From Polytrichum commune (taxonomy: Eukaryota > Streptophyta > Polytrichopsida > Polytrichales > Polytrichaceae): a stretch of 64,000 nt of DNA. The position numbers and the translations under genes are program-made. Shown here one piece after another: positions 43,395-56,945 of this stretch (positions are counted from its first letter, which is position 1; the number at the start of each line of letters is the position of its first letter). The notes beneath the pieces were generated by a model, which saw only the letters and a list, made by a program, of their open reading frames with translations, made no database searches and was not told the origin of the DNA. The stretch covers positions 7,442,501-7,506,500 of the forward strand of contig OX485807.1 of assembly GCA_950295325.1 (NCBI GenBank). Direction: 5' to 3'.

Positions 43395-46300
43395 TTAGAT
43401 CAATGTATCCAACCTGAGATCCAGAATGCAACCCTGCAATTTCGGCATGTAATTTACAAATTCAGGCAAACTATTAGCGCGGCCTTGACGCACACACCTC
43501 CACGTCGGTGGGTCATGTGAAAGATCGCAAAGAACAACCGATCCTCTCACCTCACATGGCTGAAAAATGTACACTAAACTCCCGCGCCCCGCGCCTTGAA
43601 TTTCGTATCGCAAATACGACGGTGGCTCGAAGTAAGCCGATGTGCAGACCTTGGGCAGACCCATTTGGGAAAACAAATCCGTTGGCATCACGGTGACGGG
43701 TTTCCACACCTTCATTGCGATTTGGAGCTCCCATATGCCTACCCCGGCGATGGAGGTGTAGTCGTCTATAAATCCGATGAGGAGGAGGCGGCCATTGGAT
43801 TCGACGAGAAACGGAGGGAAGACGTCGGCAAGGTAAGGGCGCCCTCGCCACAGGCGCTTGAGTGACGGGTACTCGGTGAAAACGAGCTCATCAGGTAATG
43901 GGGCTCTCACCGCACGCCACCGGGCGCCCTTGGTTTCGTACGCCATCAATGTGTGGTATTCTACACAAATGGTATCAAGTTCCACAACTCTCAATAACTA
44001 GGAAGGATTTAGTACGCAAATCTACACACTGAGTTTGTCCAAACGTAGGATGAACATGAGTTTAGTATCATTTTGCTTTGTTGTCACATGCACACATGAT
44101 TGCAATTCGGGGAAGAAAACCAGCAGCATCATATGATGGGAACTGTAATTCAGCAAGTACTTTGAAAAGAAATGCGAGCAAAAACTTATTTAATAATCTG
44201 TGTATTTTCACATATTATATTACTGGATACTTGCAACGAAGACATCTTTCTAAGACTAGTTTATGCTATTTATATCATAGGACACATTGATAGAATTACA
44301 TGTACATAGTCTCAATATAATCCAAAATTTATAGCAATCTAGAATTATTTAGTACTTAGTATTACAAAACTCTCAAAGTGTTGGAGTTTGGACACTGTTT
44401 GCACCACCAATTGGAATGATCAAACTGATTTTGCATACGTCATTATCGGTTCATGCAATCAGCATTGGCTCATGCTAATGAACACCAAATTAATTATGCA
44501 TATGTAACTAGTACATAAGTATTTTCAATAGCATACCCTTCTTAACAATAGTCCATAATTATATGTAGATAGAACTTGTTTTAAAGGTCTCAACTCTTGT
44601 CATTTCATTGAACATATGACTACATGTAGGTTAATGAAAACAAGTGAAATCTACACTTCCTCTCTCCCTCCCATTGTTCCTCTCCTCTCCTTGCAATTCT
44701 CTTCTTGTCTCTTCCCCAAGGTATAGGAACTTGGACATTCATTATGCATTTCAGGATAGAGTTGGTCAAACCTTGCCTAAAGAATCAAGTGTATTCACAA
44801 TTCAGTCTAAGTTAGAACTCGATAAGAAACTTAGTAGTCTGGATAATTTCACCAGTAATCTTGGCCTACAGTGCGAAAGGCCCCAGTAAACCGATACGGA
44901 AAAACTCCATAATATATGACAGCCCAGCATGTTGGAAAGGTAATACAATTTAATGCCTAAAATTAACCAAGTCCGTCTGGATACCTTCCTGGTATTGAGG
45001 ATCAATAATGATAAAGACAGACAATTAGTAGTTTGCACCAAGATTCTAGTTCAAATTAACAATCGTTCATGCCTAAGACTTAACCTATCTGTTTGAAGTA
45101 ATCCTTAAGGTTTACTTCCCTAGTAGTGCTACATCGTTTATGGTCTTCAGTGTCAGGTACACTATTTGTGAAGGTCTTAAACTAGATGCTTAGAGGTTTC
45201 AAAGTGTTAAGCCTGCTAATTGCCAACATGATTTCATTCGTCAACATAATTTTTTTGGGTGAAAAGTATCCACATTTTGACATTTAGAGTAACAAATTGG
45301 GATACTTTAGATGATAGTCTTGTATTTTAGTATGCAATGGAAAAATATTTTTGAGCATACCAATGGCAAGTGTCATGTGTATACATTTTAATATGCACGA
45401 GAAAGATATTCTTGAGCATGTTAATGTCAAGTGTCATTTGTGTACACTTTAGTCAACTCGTAGACCATTATAAAAACATAGGCATGCACCTTACAACGCT
45501 ATTGAACATACTCATGTCAAGATTTTAGTAGGCGCACTTCAATGCCAAATGTCATAAAGTGACACTTATGATGAAGTCGTAAATCATCAATGTAACCTAA
45601 CATATGTCTCAAAATAGTGACACTATTACGCATGTGACAAGTCTAAATACCATAAATGGTGTACTTCCAAGTTGTCCGCACAGGAGATGAATTAATTATG
45701 TCTCACCAAACAACAAGCTGGGGAACTAAGTTCTTTTTCCAAAGTGTCCGTCCCACCCGTGAGGTTGATTAAGCCCCTCCAGAGAGTTGAATCTGCCAAC
45801 TGTAGTTGCCCTCAATTGGTGTAAATGAAGGACGCTTCATCTTTGGCATAACTTAGACTGAGCTTGACACGCCTAAACCTTACGTACACAAGTTAAGTGA
45901 GTTGCCAAGTGCGACTATAATATTAACCTGAACCTACTTTAAAACATAATAATTTTGGTCAGACCCAATGATTTCGCTCACATGACAGTCTACTCTTTAT
46001 TGGGTACAAGGAGGCACAACATTGGGTCCATTGATTGATTAAATCTTTCCATGAGTTGACCACCATGTCAGGTATTCGACACCATAAGTTATAACACCAC
46101 TACCGCAACCGAAATTGTGAGTCTCGTTTGAAGCAACTTTTGACATTGTCAACTCATCACCATGATCAAGATATGCTTGACCCAAATAGCAACTCGAAAG
46201 CTCACAAGCAGTAACAACGACGATGCATGATTCAAAGAAGGTTTTTTTTTTTTTTTTTTTTTTGTTTTTTTTTGTTTTTTATCACGCATCGGAGTTGATG

Positions 46301-47301
46301 ATGTTTCATGGGAAAATCCACAAAGAGGTTCAAACTTGAGGAGTCACGTTTGATGGAATGATTTTACCTCGGTTTGGATCGAAGGCCATTATCTGATTGA
46401 AGCGCATGTGATACACGACCCCCTCGCAAAACGCGGTCGACGTTCGCGTCGCCTCACACACGTGGTTCTGTTGATTGATCACCTTCTCACAACTAATCCG
46501 CCAGCACTCGCTCCGGGAATCATAAACCTCGGTACTTGCTACTTGCTGCTCATACTCCATCCCACCAGCCACCACCAGCTTATAGTGGCCACCTTGACCA
46601 TGGTTAGAATTATTTTTCACCTTGCTTGAATACATAAACATGACGACCACAGGGTTTTGTCTGCGGCGGATCAAGGGGGGTAGCTTCTTCCATGAGCCAG
46701 TGATGGGATTAAAAACTCCGAAGCGCGAGAAATGGCTCTTCAAGGCACTGATCTTGTACAACATCAAGCCTGAAGCTGATCCACAGAGAGACAACCCCCC
46801 AATTTTCTGGACAGTTGCAAAGTGGGGGATGGTGGTGAAGATGTTCCATGCGTTTCGCAGCGGGTCGAACGCGTGTAACCTGTGGGCACTGCCGGGCCCT
46901 CCATTCTCAAACAGGAACAGCCAGGAATTGTTGTTGGTGGTGGAGGAAGGCGAAGAAGGATTCAGAGCTCCTGTTGTTGTTGTTGTTGATGGTGGTGGTG
47001 GTGATGGATCTTGATAATGATGTCCCAGAATCTGGCCTGAGAAAACCTCCCTGTCCCATTTTCGGCACACGAGGGTGGTGTGGATGAGGTCTGTGAGAGG
47101 TAAGTTGGACAGGATTCTGGTGACCAGCTCAGGGTGCAAGTTGCCCCAAATTTGGGGGTCCAAAATAGGAGAAAGAGTGGTACAAGGTTTCTCTGAGGAG
47201 GAGCCAGAGGGGATTGCGAAATTGGAAGCTCTCCATGGGTTGAGCTTGTTGGTGGGGTTCAAGCCTGAAATGATTTGCCTGTTTTGCACTAGAGTCCCCA
47301 T
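43395..47301 (-). CDS. F-box/kelch-type protein, two exons
   Basis: Substrate-receptor subunit of an SCF ubiquitin ligase, by family. Exon 1 is 47301-46368, exon 2 is 43987-43395, giving 508 residues. The ATG at 47301 has a good context (AAAATGG) and an in-frame TAA fifteen bases upstream. The F-box lies at residues ~49-90 (DPQIWGNLHPELVTRILSNL onward), binding SKP1 in related proteins. A Pro/Ser/Thr-rich linker (~98-125) follows, then kelch-like repeats with words RLHAFDPLRNAW, GVFNPITGSWKKLPPL, STEVYDSRSECWRI and, in exon 2, GVGIWEL and PPTWRCV. The 2,380-bp intron has donor CGAG/GTAAAA and acceptor GAGAG/TTGTGG, phase 1, joining MAFDPNR to VVELDTICVEY. It most resembles plant UFO / At5g15710-type F-box proteins; the exact orthologue is not determined. 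Both exons are intact, so the gene looks functional. Confidence 0.85.
43988..46367 (-). other. Intron of the F-box gene
   Basis: Read on the - strand it begins GTAAAATC and ends ATTGAGAG. A good branch-point-like TACTAAAT lies about 25 bases before the acceptor. It contains a degenerate ~75-bp direct repeat at about 45310-45560 ('gagcat...aatg.caagtgtcat.tgtgtac') and a long T-run at 46242-46279 (an A-run on the gene strand), perhaps the tail of an inserted retroposon. An 81-codon frame at 44644-44889 (+) shows no motif. Confidence 0.75.
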
Positions 47302-48190
47302 TTTACCAAGTAATTAAACTCAATCTCAGGAAAAAGTAGAGCAGGATTACCACCAGTGCAAGGTGGTGATCGGATCAGAGAGGCATTAGGAGATCATTGA
47401 GAGGACTTGGTGGGATTCAAGCCTGAAATCATTTGCCTGTTTGCACTGAAGCCCCCTCACAGATCAAATTGCAGAGCAGTCCCAACCAAATAAACTGAAC
47501 ACCAGGCAAAGCTAGAGCAGGATGATCTGTAAACAACTTATAGACTCCCAGGGTCAGTCACTGCAGTGAGTTTGAGGAGGAGTCTCAAGTCTAAAGAAGA
47601 TCATTTGAGAACTTGGTCAAGTATATCAGTTGGTGGGATTCAGCCCTGAAATTCATTTGAATGTATTGCAGAATAATAGTAGTCCCCATGTCAAGGCACA
47701 TCAACCTACAAAGCAATCCCAACCCAAGAAACTGAATCCCAGGCAAACTGGTGGGATTCAAGCAGGCTGAAATAAATCTGCCTGTTTTGCACTGGAGTGC
47801 CCTTGCAAATCAACTAGCAAAGATTCAGTCCCGACCCATTAAACTGCAATAATCCCAGGAAAAACTATACGAGGAGGATCACCAGTGCAAGATGAAGATG
47901 GTGATGATAATGATCTAAGCACAACTTGAGGCCCCAGTGAGTTTGAGGAGTCTAAAGCCAACTTAGAGAGGAAAGAGGAGATTCAGAAGTTGATCATCAT
48001 CAATTCAAGCTGGAGATTCTTTGCCTGTTTTGCAGTGAACTCCCCATGTAGGTAGATCAAATCAATTCGAATCAAATAGCTAGTAGTCCCAACCCAAATA
48101 AACTTGAGTTTCAGGAAAAGGAAAAGAAAAAGTAGAGCAAGATGATCATCAGTACTGCAAGGTGAACCTGATGATCTGAGAACAACTTGA
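47230..48190 (-). repeat. Decayed tandem duplications of the F-box gene 5' end
   Basis: A unit with the + strand words 'gggattcaagcctgaaat.atttgcctgttttgcact', 'gagtcccc', 'aactgaa.c.caggaaaa.ctagagcaggatgatc' occurs about five times, starting near 47255, 47410, 47635, 47755 and 47995. The first unit contains the real start codon and the codons for MGTLVQNRQIISGLNP. The others lie in the leader or promoter and have lost the ATG. Confidence 0.7.
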
Positions 48191-48265
48191 CTCCATTAAG
48201 AACTGCTGATGCAGTACTGATGGGTTTGAGAGGAAGGAAATAAATTTACAGGGACTTGGTCATCG

Positions 48266-48330
48266 TTCATGCATGCATGCATGCTTCCATCAAATCTTCT
48301 CTAAGTCCCATAATATATATCAAATCAGTC
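48266..48330 (-). promoter_or_regulatory. Possible promoter of the F-box gene
   Basis: On the - strand a TATA-like ATATATATTA lies at 48320-48311. Just downstream is a CATGCATGCATGCATG run (48269-48284), which contains repeated RY (CATGCA) elements bound by B3 factors in plants but may be a plain tetranucleotide repeat. A pyrimidine-rich CTCTCTCTC stretch lies upstream, near 48350-48365. Transcription from here would give a leader of about 1 kb; this is inference. Confidence 0.3.
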
Positions 48331-51300
48331 TTGGAAGAATGAAACTTTGAATGTGAGAGAGAGGAACAGCTTCCTCTCCTGCTCTGTGGAGAAGAAGGAT
48401 CTGAAGAAGACGAAGTTGAACGTGGGAAGCTCCACCTCAATTGACAAGTCCACCAAAAAATCCACTTTCCGAAACATGAGTCAACTAATTCTCCTATCTC
48501 CTCCCTCCTCCCTCCTCCAACTTCCAACTCCAAACTTCAAACTTGGCGCAGTCCAAAATGGCAGGTCGATCGATTGAAAGTTGAAAATCTGACTAGACTG
48601 GCACTTGGTACACAACCTTTACCCAACGTCCACTCGAATCTTGAAGTCCTACCTACATATCCACATGACCCAAAATAAACCAACTTTACATAAAAATCAC
48701 TCATTTTGACTTATAGTGTCAATCTCCTCTGCTCAATTATCACTCCACAATTCCTGCACAAATCATACACTCGATCCTCCAGCTGCTGCTACCTCTTGCT
48801 TGTTCGAGTTTCTAAACTGTCGGTTACATGTAATAATACTACAAACCAGGCAATCATCACTGTAAGTTCATGCCCAAGGCTATTAATATATCTGCTCAGA
48901 AAGTCTAAGTAGATCATTGTATAATTGGCTGCCTAGTCCAACTTCGAAGAATGGTATCTCATGTCATCACTGAATCTCTCTCCTGCGCGAACAACTTAGT
49001 CCTATGTGGCAAGTGAATGAATCTAACAAAGCCCCACAAATCTGAACTTAGCTTACTAAGCTAATGAGGTAACTATCTATGACAGCCACCAACAAAACAG
49101 ACAAACCAGATTCAAGAATGATTCTGCAATTGAAAGCTTCCGAAGTATACCTTACCTCATCCGACGCTTTCCAGATGATTGGTGAGCATCCTATGCACAA
49201 GCCTGGCCAGGTTGAATGAAAAGGTCAATATCTAGGATTTTGGTAGATGTACCACTGCTGAAAATGAGGTATCTACCACCGTCCTAGACATTGGAACAGA
49301 GGTCTGATGGAATTCAGGGTGCCAGATTCTTCCCCAAATCGTAAAGTATTTCAATTCTCTCTAGTAGTCTTCTTTTGGCAGCTTCCTTGAAAAATAAGGT
49401 GAGAATTCTTTCTAAAAAATTTAGATTTTTGCATCAAGGTGGAAAAGGGGTCACTAGGTGGGTGGCCCAAGAGCGAAACTTTTTGAGTAAGTCCGGGTCA
49501 AGGGGAACGAAGGGCTGTGGAGACACGCCAGATGACACGTCACCGCCAACTCAGCATGGCAGTGCCTTGTCAATTGGGAAAGTGTCAACCTTTAGATGAG
49601 GATCCCCAAGTGTGTGCTGAATATGAGGAAATTTGGGGATGATTACTTTCCTTGGTCTATGAGGGGATAAGGGAGGAAACTATGTAATAAGTTATGTGTT
49701 TTCACTGTGGAAGGGGCTTAAGTGTACTCCTTTTAGTTCAATTATTCACAATTGAGGCGGGAAACAAGGCTTAATAGTAGGCCTCTGGAATATTTTAGAT
49801 CATTATTTCTTGGGTGCTGGAGTGGTGCTCAATTTCCTCTGAATTGGGTACCTCTTTGTGCTAGATTCTAAAAGTTTGTAAGGCGTTTTTTTTTTTTCTT
49901 CTTTTCTGTGGAAGTTAGGAAATAGTGAAACATTGACTTGTTGATTCCGAGTCCAACGGTGAAAGGACACAGGCTTGTTTTTTCCTTTAATGAATATGAC
50001 TTGCTTTTTGCTTTGCAAACATGTGAATAAAGGCAGAGAGACCATTCCGAATGATGAGTATTTAAGGTACAGGCCCTATGGTGAGCATTTCCAGCTTCCC
50101 ATACATTTTGGATTGTTTGAATGCATTGAGAATTGACTCGTCCAGTTAGCATTTAATATAATTTCATGCAAATTGTCATTTCGAGTTCAACATGAAGATT
50201 TGGTGCATTGAGCGACAGGACATATTCAAATCCTAAAAAAACCTTGAATGTTTTTGGGGCCAAACACAACAGTTGTAGGTGGATAAGATCCAATGGCGGA
50301 CCAAGAGGTTGGAAGCAAATTTGGATGCTTTTGAAAAGCATATGAGAACTATGCTTTGGAGATGACATTGACCCAGCATCATCATATTATTTATGAGGAA
50401 GTTTAAGACATTCTAAGAAAACAAAACTAAAATCCATTTTCCAACTTATGAATTGTACGAGAATAGCATCCTAAACCTTCTCCACATCCCAATGATGAAT
50501 GTGAGGACAATGTTTAAAGTAAGGTAGTTGAACCTATCTTGGATACTTTGGCAAGTTTGGGTATTGGAGTGTGATCCAACTAAAATGTTGATTATCTCAT
50601 TGGATTGGCCTTTGGCCCTTTCAAAGTTGATTTAAAAGCCACGTGAAACACATGATATTTGGATCATATCTCGATTTCTTTAAAAAAAATCAAGTTGTTG
50701 GAATATTTCAAAAACCTTTGTGCTTAGGAAAGGTCATCCGTATGTGCTACTATCCATCTAGGTCATGCGCCACCTTTTTGCATGGGATAAAGTGCTTCTT
50801 GAAAGACCCAATATGGTTCCAATTCCTCATTGACCCACCTTGTTTTTTTAATGATTTTTAGGTTGTTCAAATACTCCTCCATCATATAATGAATTTCATT
50901 CATTATGTATTTTGAAGCCGCCTACATCCCTCAAAACACTCCCATAACGGTCAAAACTAGGTTCAATATTGGAATTTGAAGTGGGTTGTCCACCTTACTA
51001 TGCCAAGCCATATTTGCACTGCAAAGGTTGAAAATATTGTTCTCTTACATTGCCATGTTCTTTGCCGCTGCTCAATTAAGTATGATCAACTGACTCCTAA
51101 CATTCCTTTACAACATGCCACATTCACTCAAGAACCACATATATGGGAATGGTCTCAAACAACAAAAAAATTATTACAAAACATTATAGTAAAATATAAG
51201 TGCAATGGGGAGGCCAATCCTAGCATAATGGCGAGAAATGATACATGAACATGACCTCCAACAACTTACGAGGAGTTTCAACTTACAAGGAGTAACTTTC

Positions 51301-53980
51301 AACTTAAAAGGAGTTACTATTTCTTCAAGGGGATGCATTTTGTCCCTTTTAAAAATGTATATGTATTTTTAGGTTGAGTTGCCCAGCCTAAGTTGAAGAC
51401 CCTATCTCCATTATCAATTTTAGCTAAATAATTTACATAAGTAGTTCATGATATTCACTCTTAAAATTGTATGCCTGCTCTATGCCGATCATTCCTCCAA
51501 TCCATGAGAAAAATAACTACATGAATATAATCCAGTGGAATTCAACCCCTTGTCATGAAAATAGCAAGTTTGGATATCAAAACTAGTAAATTAAACAAGA
51601 CACAAAATAACGTGTTATTTGAATATCAAGGAAATATTGTTGAGAAACTAAATTCTGAGTGAAGTTCCCAAGCACTAAGTGTCCCAATTCTTCTCAAGGA
51701 TAATTATGTTTATTTGGACAAACCACTTGTCTAAAACTAATAGGAGATGTTCACAAGTAAGGACAAATTCAACCGACTTTTCCACAAATGGAGGGGAAAA
51801 TATAACCTAAAACAAAAATCTTTGGCATAAATCTTTGGCCCAAAAAAAAAGTGCATTAGGACAATCTTTGGCCTTGAATTGGGATATGCGGTAACCACTT
51901 AGAACCCAACATGACATTCAAACATTCAACAACCTCCAGACACAAACCATGCCACATTAAACAAACTATTTGAAATCAAACATATATACGACCAACAAGC
52001 TGCAAGTTCCCTCTAGTTTGTAGGAATCTCAAAAGGCCATCTTTTTAGTATGAGTAGAATTTTCACCATGCAAGCATTTTGCATAAACAACTAACACAAG
52101 TAACTTCAACTATTGCATGAAGTTATGGCACTCATAATGAGCCAATGTTAAGATTATGGTCACAATTCGTAGATGGAAGCCCCAAGCTCCATGCTCACCA
52201 AACCCACAATGTAGATGCTATCCAAGAGTCTAAACAAGATTTTTCTTGAAAATATATATGCTAGAAAATTCACACTTCATACAATATTATATCTAAAATA
52301 GGGTAGGTGAAATTACAAGTAAATTTTATTTTTCATCAATAAGTAGGGTTTCTTAATACTTGAAGGAACAAAAAATTTATGAGGATTCAACATTGTGGAG
52401 GGTCTCCAAGCAAATAGTAACTACAAATAAAACTTAATGATGATTTGGTCTTATGTGCAAACTTGGGGTGGTCACTGAGAGTTTCAAGATAGTACTACAA
52501 CTAGATATCATTCAATTTTATTTTCATGTACCATAAATGTATTATTGTGGTTTTTTTATGGATTGACATCAATTTATGTCAAAATTCCAAGATTTTGATA
52601 GATGATATAAATTACAACCAAAATAGAGTCTATAGAATAATTTCATAATGTATATTTTTATTTACCTATACAAGGTGTTGAAAAATACCTCAAAGTATCA
52701 TTTTATCTACCTATTGGGCGCCAATTATTCAAAAAGAAGATGATAAATAAGCCATCTCTAATTAACCCTTGAACCCATGTGGTTTACAAAAGTATATAGC
52801 TTGTGATCAACCTGGGCCAACAACCTAGCCAACAAATCATGTAACCAAGTTTCATCTTCATCCAATTGCACTATCCATCTTATGGAGGCCCATGATGTAT
52901 TACATTCTCATGCACAATCCTAGAATCCAATGCTACATTTTTTTGTTTATTTCTTCTTAGAAGAAATCCAATTATTGATCATACATTGCTTCCTACCTTA
53001 CTCATAACCCTCCTTGGACATTGAAGCAAAGCTTTGTCAGTTCGACGAGTTTCACCAACTTGAGCTTTTCAAGGGACCTTGAACTTTGTTTTTGCATTAG
53101 GTTTACCAACACCTCCTCCCCCCAATCACATTCCCTAGGTTTGGGTTTTCAATTGAAAAGATTTCTAGTAAACTAGATTTTTTGATTGAATACGACAAAT
53201 TTATAGTCTAGGGTTTTATGCAAGGCATGAACCTACCCTTCCATGAGCTATCAGAGAATTCAAGCCAAACTCCAACACAAGAAGGTGGAGATCTTAAAAA
53301 CAAATGCACAGAAATAGTATTATTTACATACACGTTTCATTTTCAATGTGTGTTTTAACAACTATAGATTTGGATGTATTGATTTTTTTTAAATAAAAAT
53401 TTGTGTGATCCACTCTGAATTGAAATCAAAATCAAATCCCTAGCTATGATAAATAATGTGCATGGATATCCAACACATCACTTTGGTTTCCAGTCAAAGT
53501 GACATGCATCGTGAAGAAGGACATTTGTTTAACAATATCAACTTTTAAGCACCTACCATCTTCTATTCTTTTTGTGCTCATAGGCTCTAGCATTGGAATT
53601 TGGTGGGTTGTCAAGATGTTAACTTCATCCATGATTTAACTTGAGGGTAATGAGGCTTTGGCACAACTTTGGTGATAAACATGTTTGGTGACAGGTGGTG
53701 GGACTATGTGGTCCATCTCATCTCCAAGCTACTCTCAAATTAATGTGGTTCACTATAAATAATTATCATGAACACTATATAGATAAGGTGAAACAAAAAA
53801 CGTAATTACCAATTTTGGGACTACTTTCTGAACTGAAGTGTCACCACTTTCTCTTTCCATTGACATTATTGGACATATTATTGAATCTTGCATATACGCA
53901 ACATCTTAATGTCAAAAATAAATATTTGTATATCCAATTCTATAATATACAAAAATATTTTTTGATGATATTTCTCCAGG
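48331..53980. other. Unassigned intergenic DNA
   Basis: About 5.6 kb with no gene I can support. The part from 48330 to 48560 is CT/GA-rich and may be upstream promoter. Words near 50080-50130 ('ggtgagcatttccagcttccca') resemble the poly-G MITE target region in the ~1.2-kb repeat. Frames at 49375-49599, 50643-50861 and 50976-51248 show no known motif. Confidence 0.35.
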
Positions 53981-54492
53981 GTTGGACTCTTCATTGGTAA
54001 CCTAAATGATGTGTGTGGGTCGCTATGAAGTTAAACCCCTTATATATGAGAAGTTTATAAAGAAAAACAAATATGTACGTACTAAAGGCAGACTAGAAAA
54101 CGAACTCATGTATTTATACTAAGCTTTTCAATTTCATGTGCTAAAAGCCTTCACGACACATACAAATTATGTATATTAATAATTTTTGGTATGCCTTTAT
54201 TACATGTAAAATCCATGTCCACTTTCTAACGAGAATGTCATTGAACATTTTTTTCATTCATAGCACGTAACTCAATGATTGCATCAAACAAACGAAGACA
54301 AGAGCACAATAACTTAGCCGTTATCCAGCGAGCAAAACTCACAGGAGCCCATGAGCACTCCAAGAGCCTCTAGCTTGTTGTAAACCTGGGGGTGGACTAT
54401 TACCATATGACAATAATGGATGAAAATGTGAATTAAATGAAACTAACACATCTATTGTCAAAAAATTCTATAAACCTCTTTTTGTACATCTA

Positions 54493-56945
54493 TGGTAGAC
54501 GGTCCTAATATTGCGCAGTGTTGACATCGACAAGACATATCAGGCAAAAAAAACTAGAATTTTTTATTTTTTTGGGGGAATATCTAGTGGGATGAAGCGT
54601 GATTTGGATGGAAGAAAAATTATTTCAGAACGGATGAAATCCAAACAAACAATCTTGCCCGATTACCAAGGGGGTGGATATTTTAGAATTTAAAAATGCC
54701 GCCCTAGTACTGCGCAGATAATTGTGCGCGCAATGAACTGCGCAATATTAGGGCACACTTAAATCTCTTTCTGGGCATACAACTTTTTTCATATGAGCTG
54801 ATTTATTGCAATCTCCTACCCTGAAAATGGGTGGACTTATAGATTTGGTGATCCCTCTTTGGACGGATCAGGCAGGCCAAACTATCAGTTCATACAAGTT
54901 AAGACATGTGGATGTAGAGCATTTGATTTCATAACCAAAGAAAATATCAATACCTCCTGTTGACAGGGAAAAACGGCTGATAGTCGAGAAATGATGTCAC
55001 ACTCTTTCATGGCATCCGTATTCTCTTTGAATATGCTTAATTTCTTCAAGAAGGATATTATTCTGTTAATCCCAACAAATTGATCGCATGACCTCTCTTT
55101 GAACTTCAAGATTTACTAGTCATAAGCAGCTCTAATTGTTTCACAAACTTCTTAACAGAAAAATGGGAATTGGTCAAGTACTGTGAAATCAGATCAAAAA
55201 GAGATTTTGACAATATTGAACTATGAGATCAGTTTCAAATCCTGTGTGGACAATCTGTGTACCACTGCAAGCCTTCTTCCAACAAAGTTGGTCATTCTAG
55301 GAAGGTCACTAAATTTGAGATCATTTTTATGTTTTGCAAAGGCCAACAATGGTACCACATAGAGAAGTAGAATCTTCATGAGGTTTAAAAATCAAAGAAG
55401 TTTAGGATTCCAGTCAGCAAATCAGATATGGGACTCACATGGTGAGCAAGGCAACATTTTTCCAGCTCAATAGCTTGCACAATGTGTCCTGTTCCAAATG
55501 CAGACCAGGAATCCTTCTTGTCAGAACAAACGAAATATCTCCAAAAAGTGTCAGTATTATGAAACTGAGCAGCAGAATTATGCATTGATTAAACTCAAAA
55601 CCCTAAACCCTTGCACTTCCAAGATAAGACCTGATGAATGCACCCACAAGAAATGTTATCAATAGTCCTGTGACATCTTCAATCGGCGGGGAACAGGATC
55701 CTGTTTTAATGGACCAGGTAACTTCAAAACGTTCAGACATGAGAATTCTTAATTTCCTTGCTTTGGTCTTTCTCATGACAATGCAGTGTGGAATTATACT
55801 ATATTAAAAAAAACTTGCATGATCTTCAACGTCCAAGACCCCATGCCCTTGCAATCAAAGAAGAACTCTTGCGTATGGCACAACTAGCAACAGAATTCTG
55901 CTGCTCATGCATGTCATGCTTGCTTTGCAGAAGAATCCACGAAGTGCAAAGGCATGAAGAGGACAAGCATATAACCATTCCAAACACAACCTCCTACATA
56001 CAACATCTCATGGAATCGGAGTTTGGGAAATTGCCATACTTCACGTAGCTGCAACTCAACGCATTGGATCTCTAGAGTCAGCAGGTTCAGAGTAGTCTTC
56101 CCAATCTTCTGTTCTAAGAGGAACTGCAGTCATACCAAATTAATCATCAAATGCCCGGGCCTCAGGACTTGGCATCGTGAACAAAGGAGACTGTAATAAG
56201 GTATGAATGACAGTAGACATACCGCATGGAAATTCCGGAACAATGACAACATGTAGAACGTTGAAACGATGTTTAACCGCAAATTGAAGCACTTCCTGCC
56301 TTCCTCGCGCAATACTCTCACCAATGCACCCTACGCCTTGCCCAATGCCCAATGGCTTCTTTCGATGAGCCAGTCCAAAATTTAGCCATCACTTTCGGTG
56401 CTACATCCTTTGTGTCCTCGTAGACATGTCGGTTTCAGGATCAAAATCTTGATGCACATCACGATAGATGACCTTGCCTCGCATGCAACACCGTTCTTGC
56501 AATTCTGGGCTTTCGACTGAAACCCTAATTTTCAGAAATGGCGAGTCACATATAATGGCAACGCCATCAATCGAGATGTTCACAGGATTGGTGATTCTTA
56601 CATTGTTTCTGGGCCAGCCTCCCTGTGTGTGACCTCCTCCGCCTCCCTGCAATACGAAGCCCATACTTCTTGCTCAAAGAAGAAAGAAATACACAAGAAA
56701 TAGATACACCGCCGGAAGCTTCGAATTGAGCTCCTGCTCAGCTCTGCTCTGCGCCGCTCCAACCCCGCTCCCAATTTCTATCCCCAACTTTGCAGCATTG
56801 TGCACCACACAAACAAACCCCACGACATGGAGCTCCTCAAGTCGCCACAGAATGCTCAGAATGCCACAGCAATTGCTAATGAGCAATTGCTGCGCAACAT
56901 AAGGGCAGCATGAACATTGCTGCGCAATATTAGGACCGGTTACCA
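54493..56945. mobile_element. 2,453-bp TA-flanked element with 26-bp terminal repeats
   Basis: The ends share CGGTCCTAATATTGCGCAG inverted, within 26-bp repeats that start TGGTA and differ at two positions. The site in paralogous repeats shows a TA duplication, which fits the Tc1/mariner group, though the terminal sequence is not that of common plant Stowaway/mariner. The TGCGCAATATTAGG word recurs just inside both ends, including 54735-54755. No DDE transposase could be recognised. The interior has exon-like frames with splice-like borders on the - strand. Confidence 0.75.
54885..56664 (-). pseudogene. Exon-like frames inside the TA-flanked element (captured gene?)
   Basis: On the - strand, from 56664 down: a frame starting MGFVLQGGGGGHTQGGWPRN; one at 56352-56140 with GVGCIGESIARGRQEVLQFA; one at 55585-55385 starting MHNSAAQFHNTDTFWRYFVC; and one at 55109-54885 with KECDIISRLSAVFPCQQEV followed by a GT. 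The composition is more protein-like than the surrounding DNA, and several ends look like splice sites. I recognise none of these as a known domain; they may be exons of a host gene carried by the element, or an unfamiliar transposase. Frames are broken between 56400 and 56352. Confidence 0.3.

Noticed and set aside
46330-46367. F-box protein ending at residue 323 (KIIPSNVTPQV) as a single-exon gene
   Set aside because: The last codons follow a good donor site, and a downstream exon continues the kelch region in the matching phase.
48266-48284. CATGCATG run as a definite seed-type RY promoter element
   Set aside because: A tetranucleotide microsatellite gives the same sequence; kept only as a possible promoter feature.
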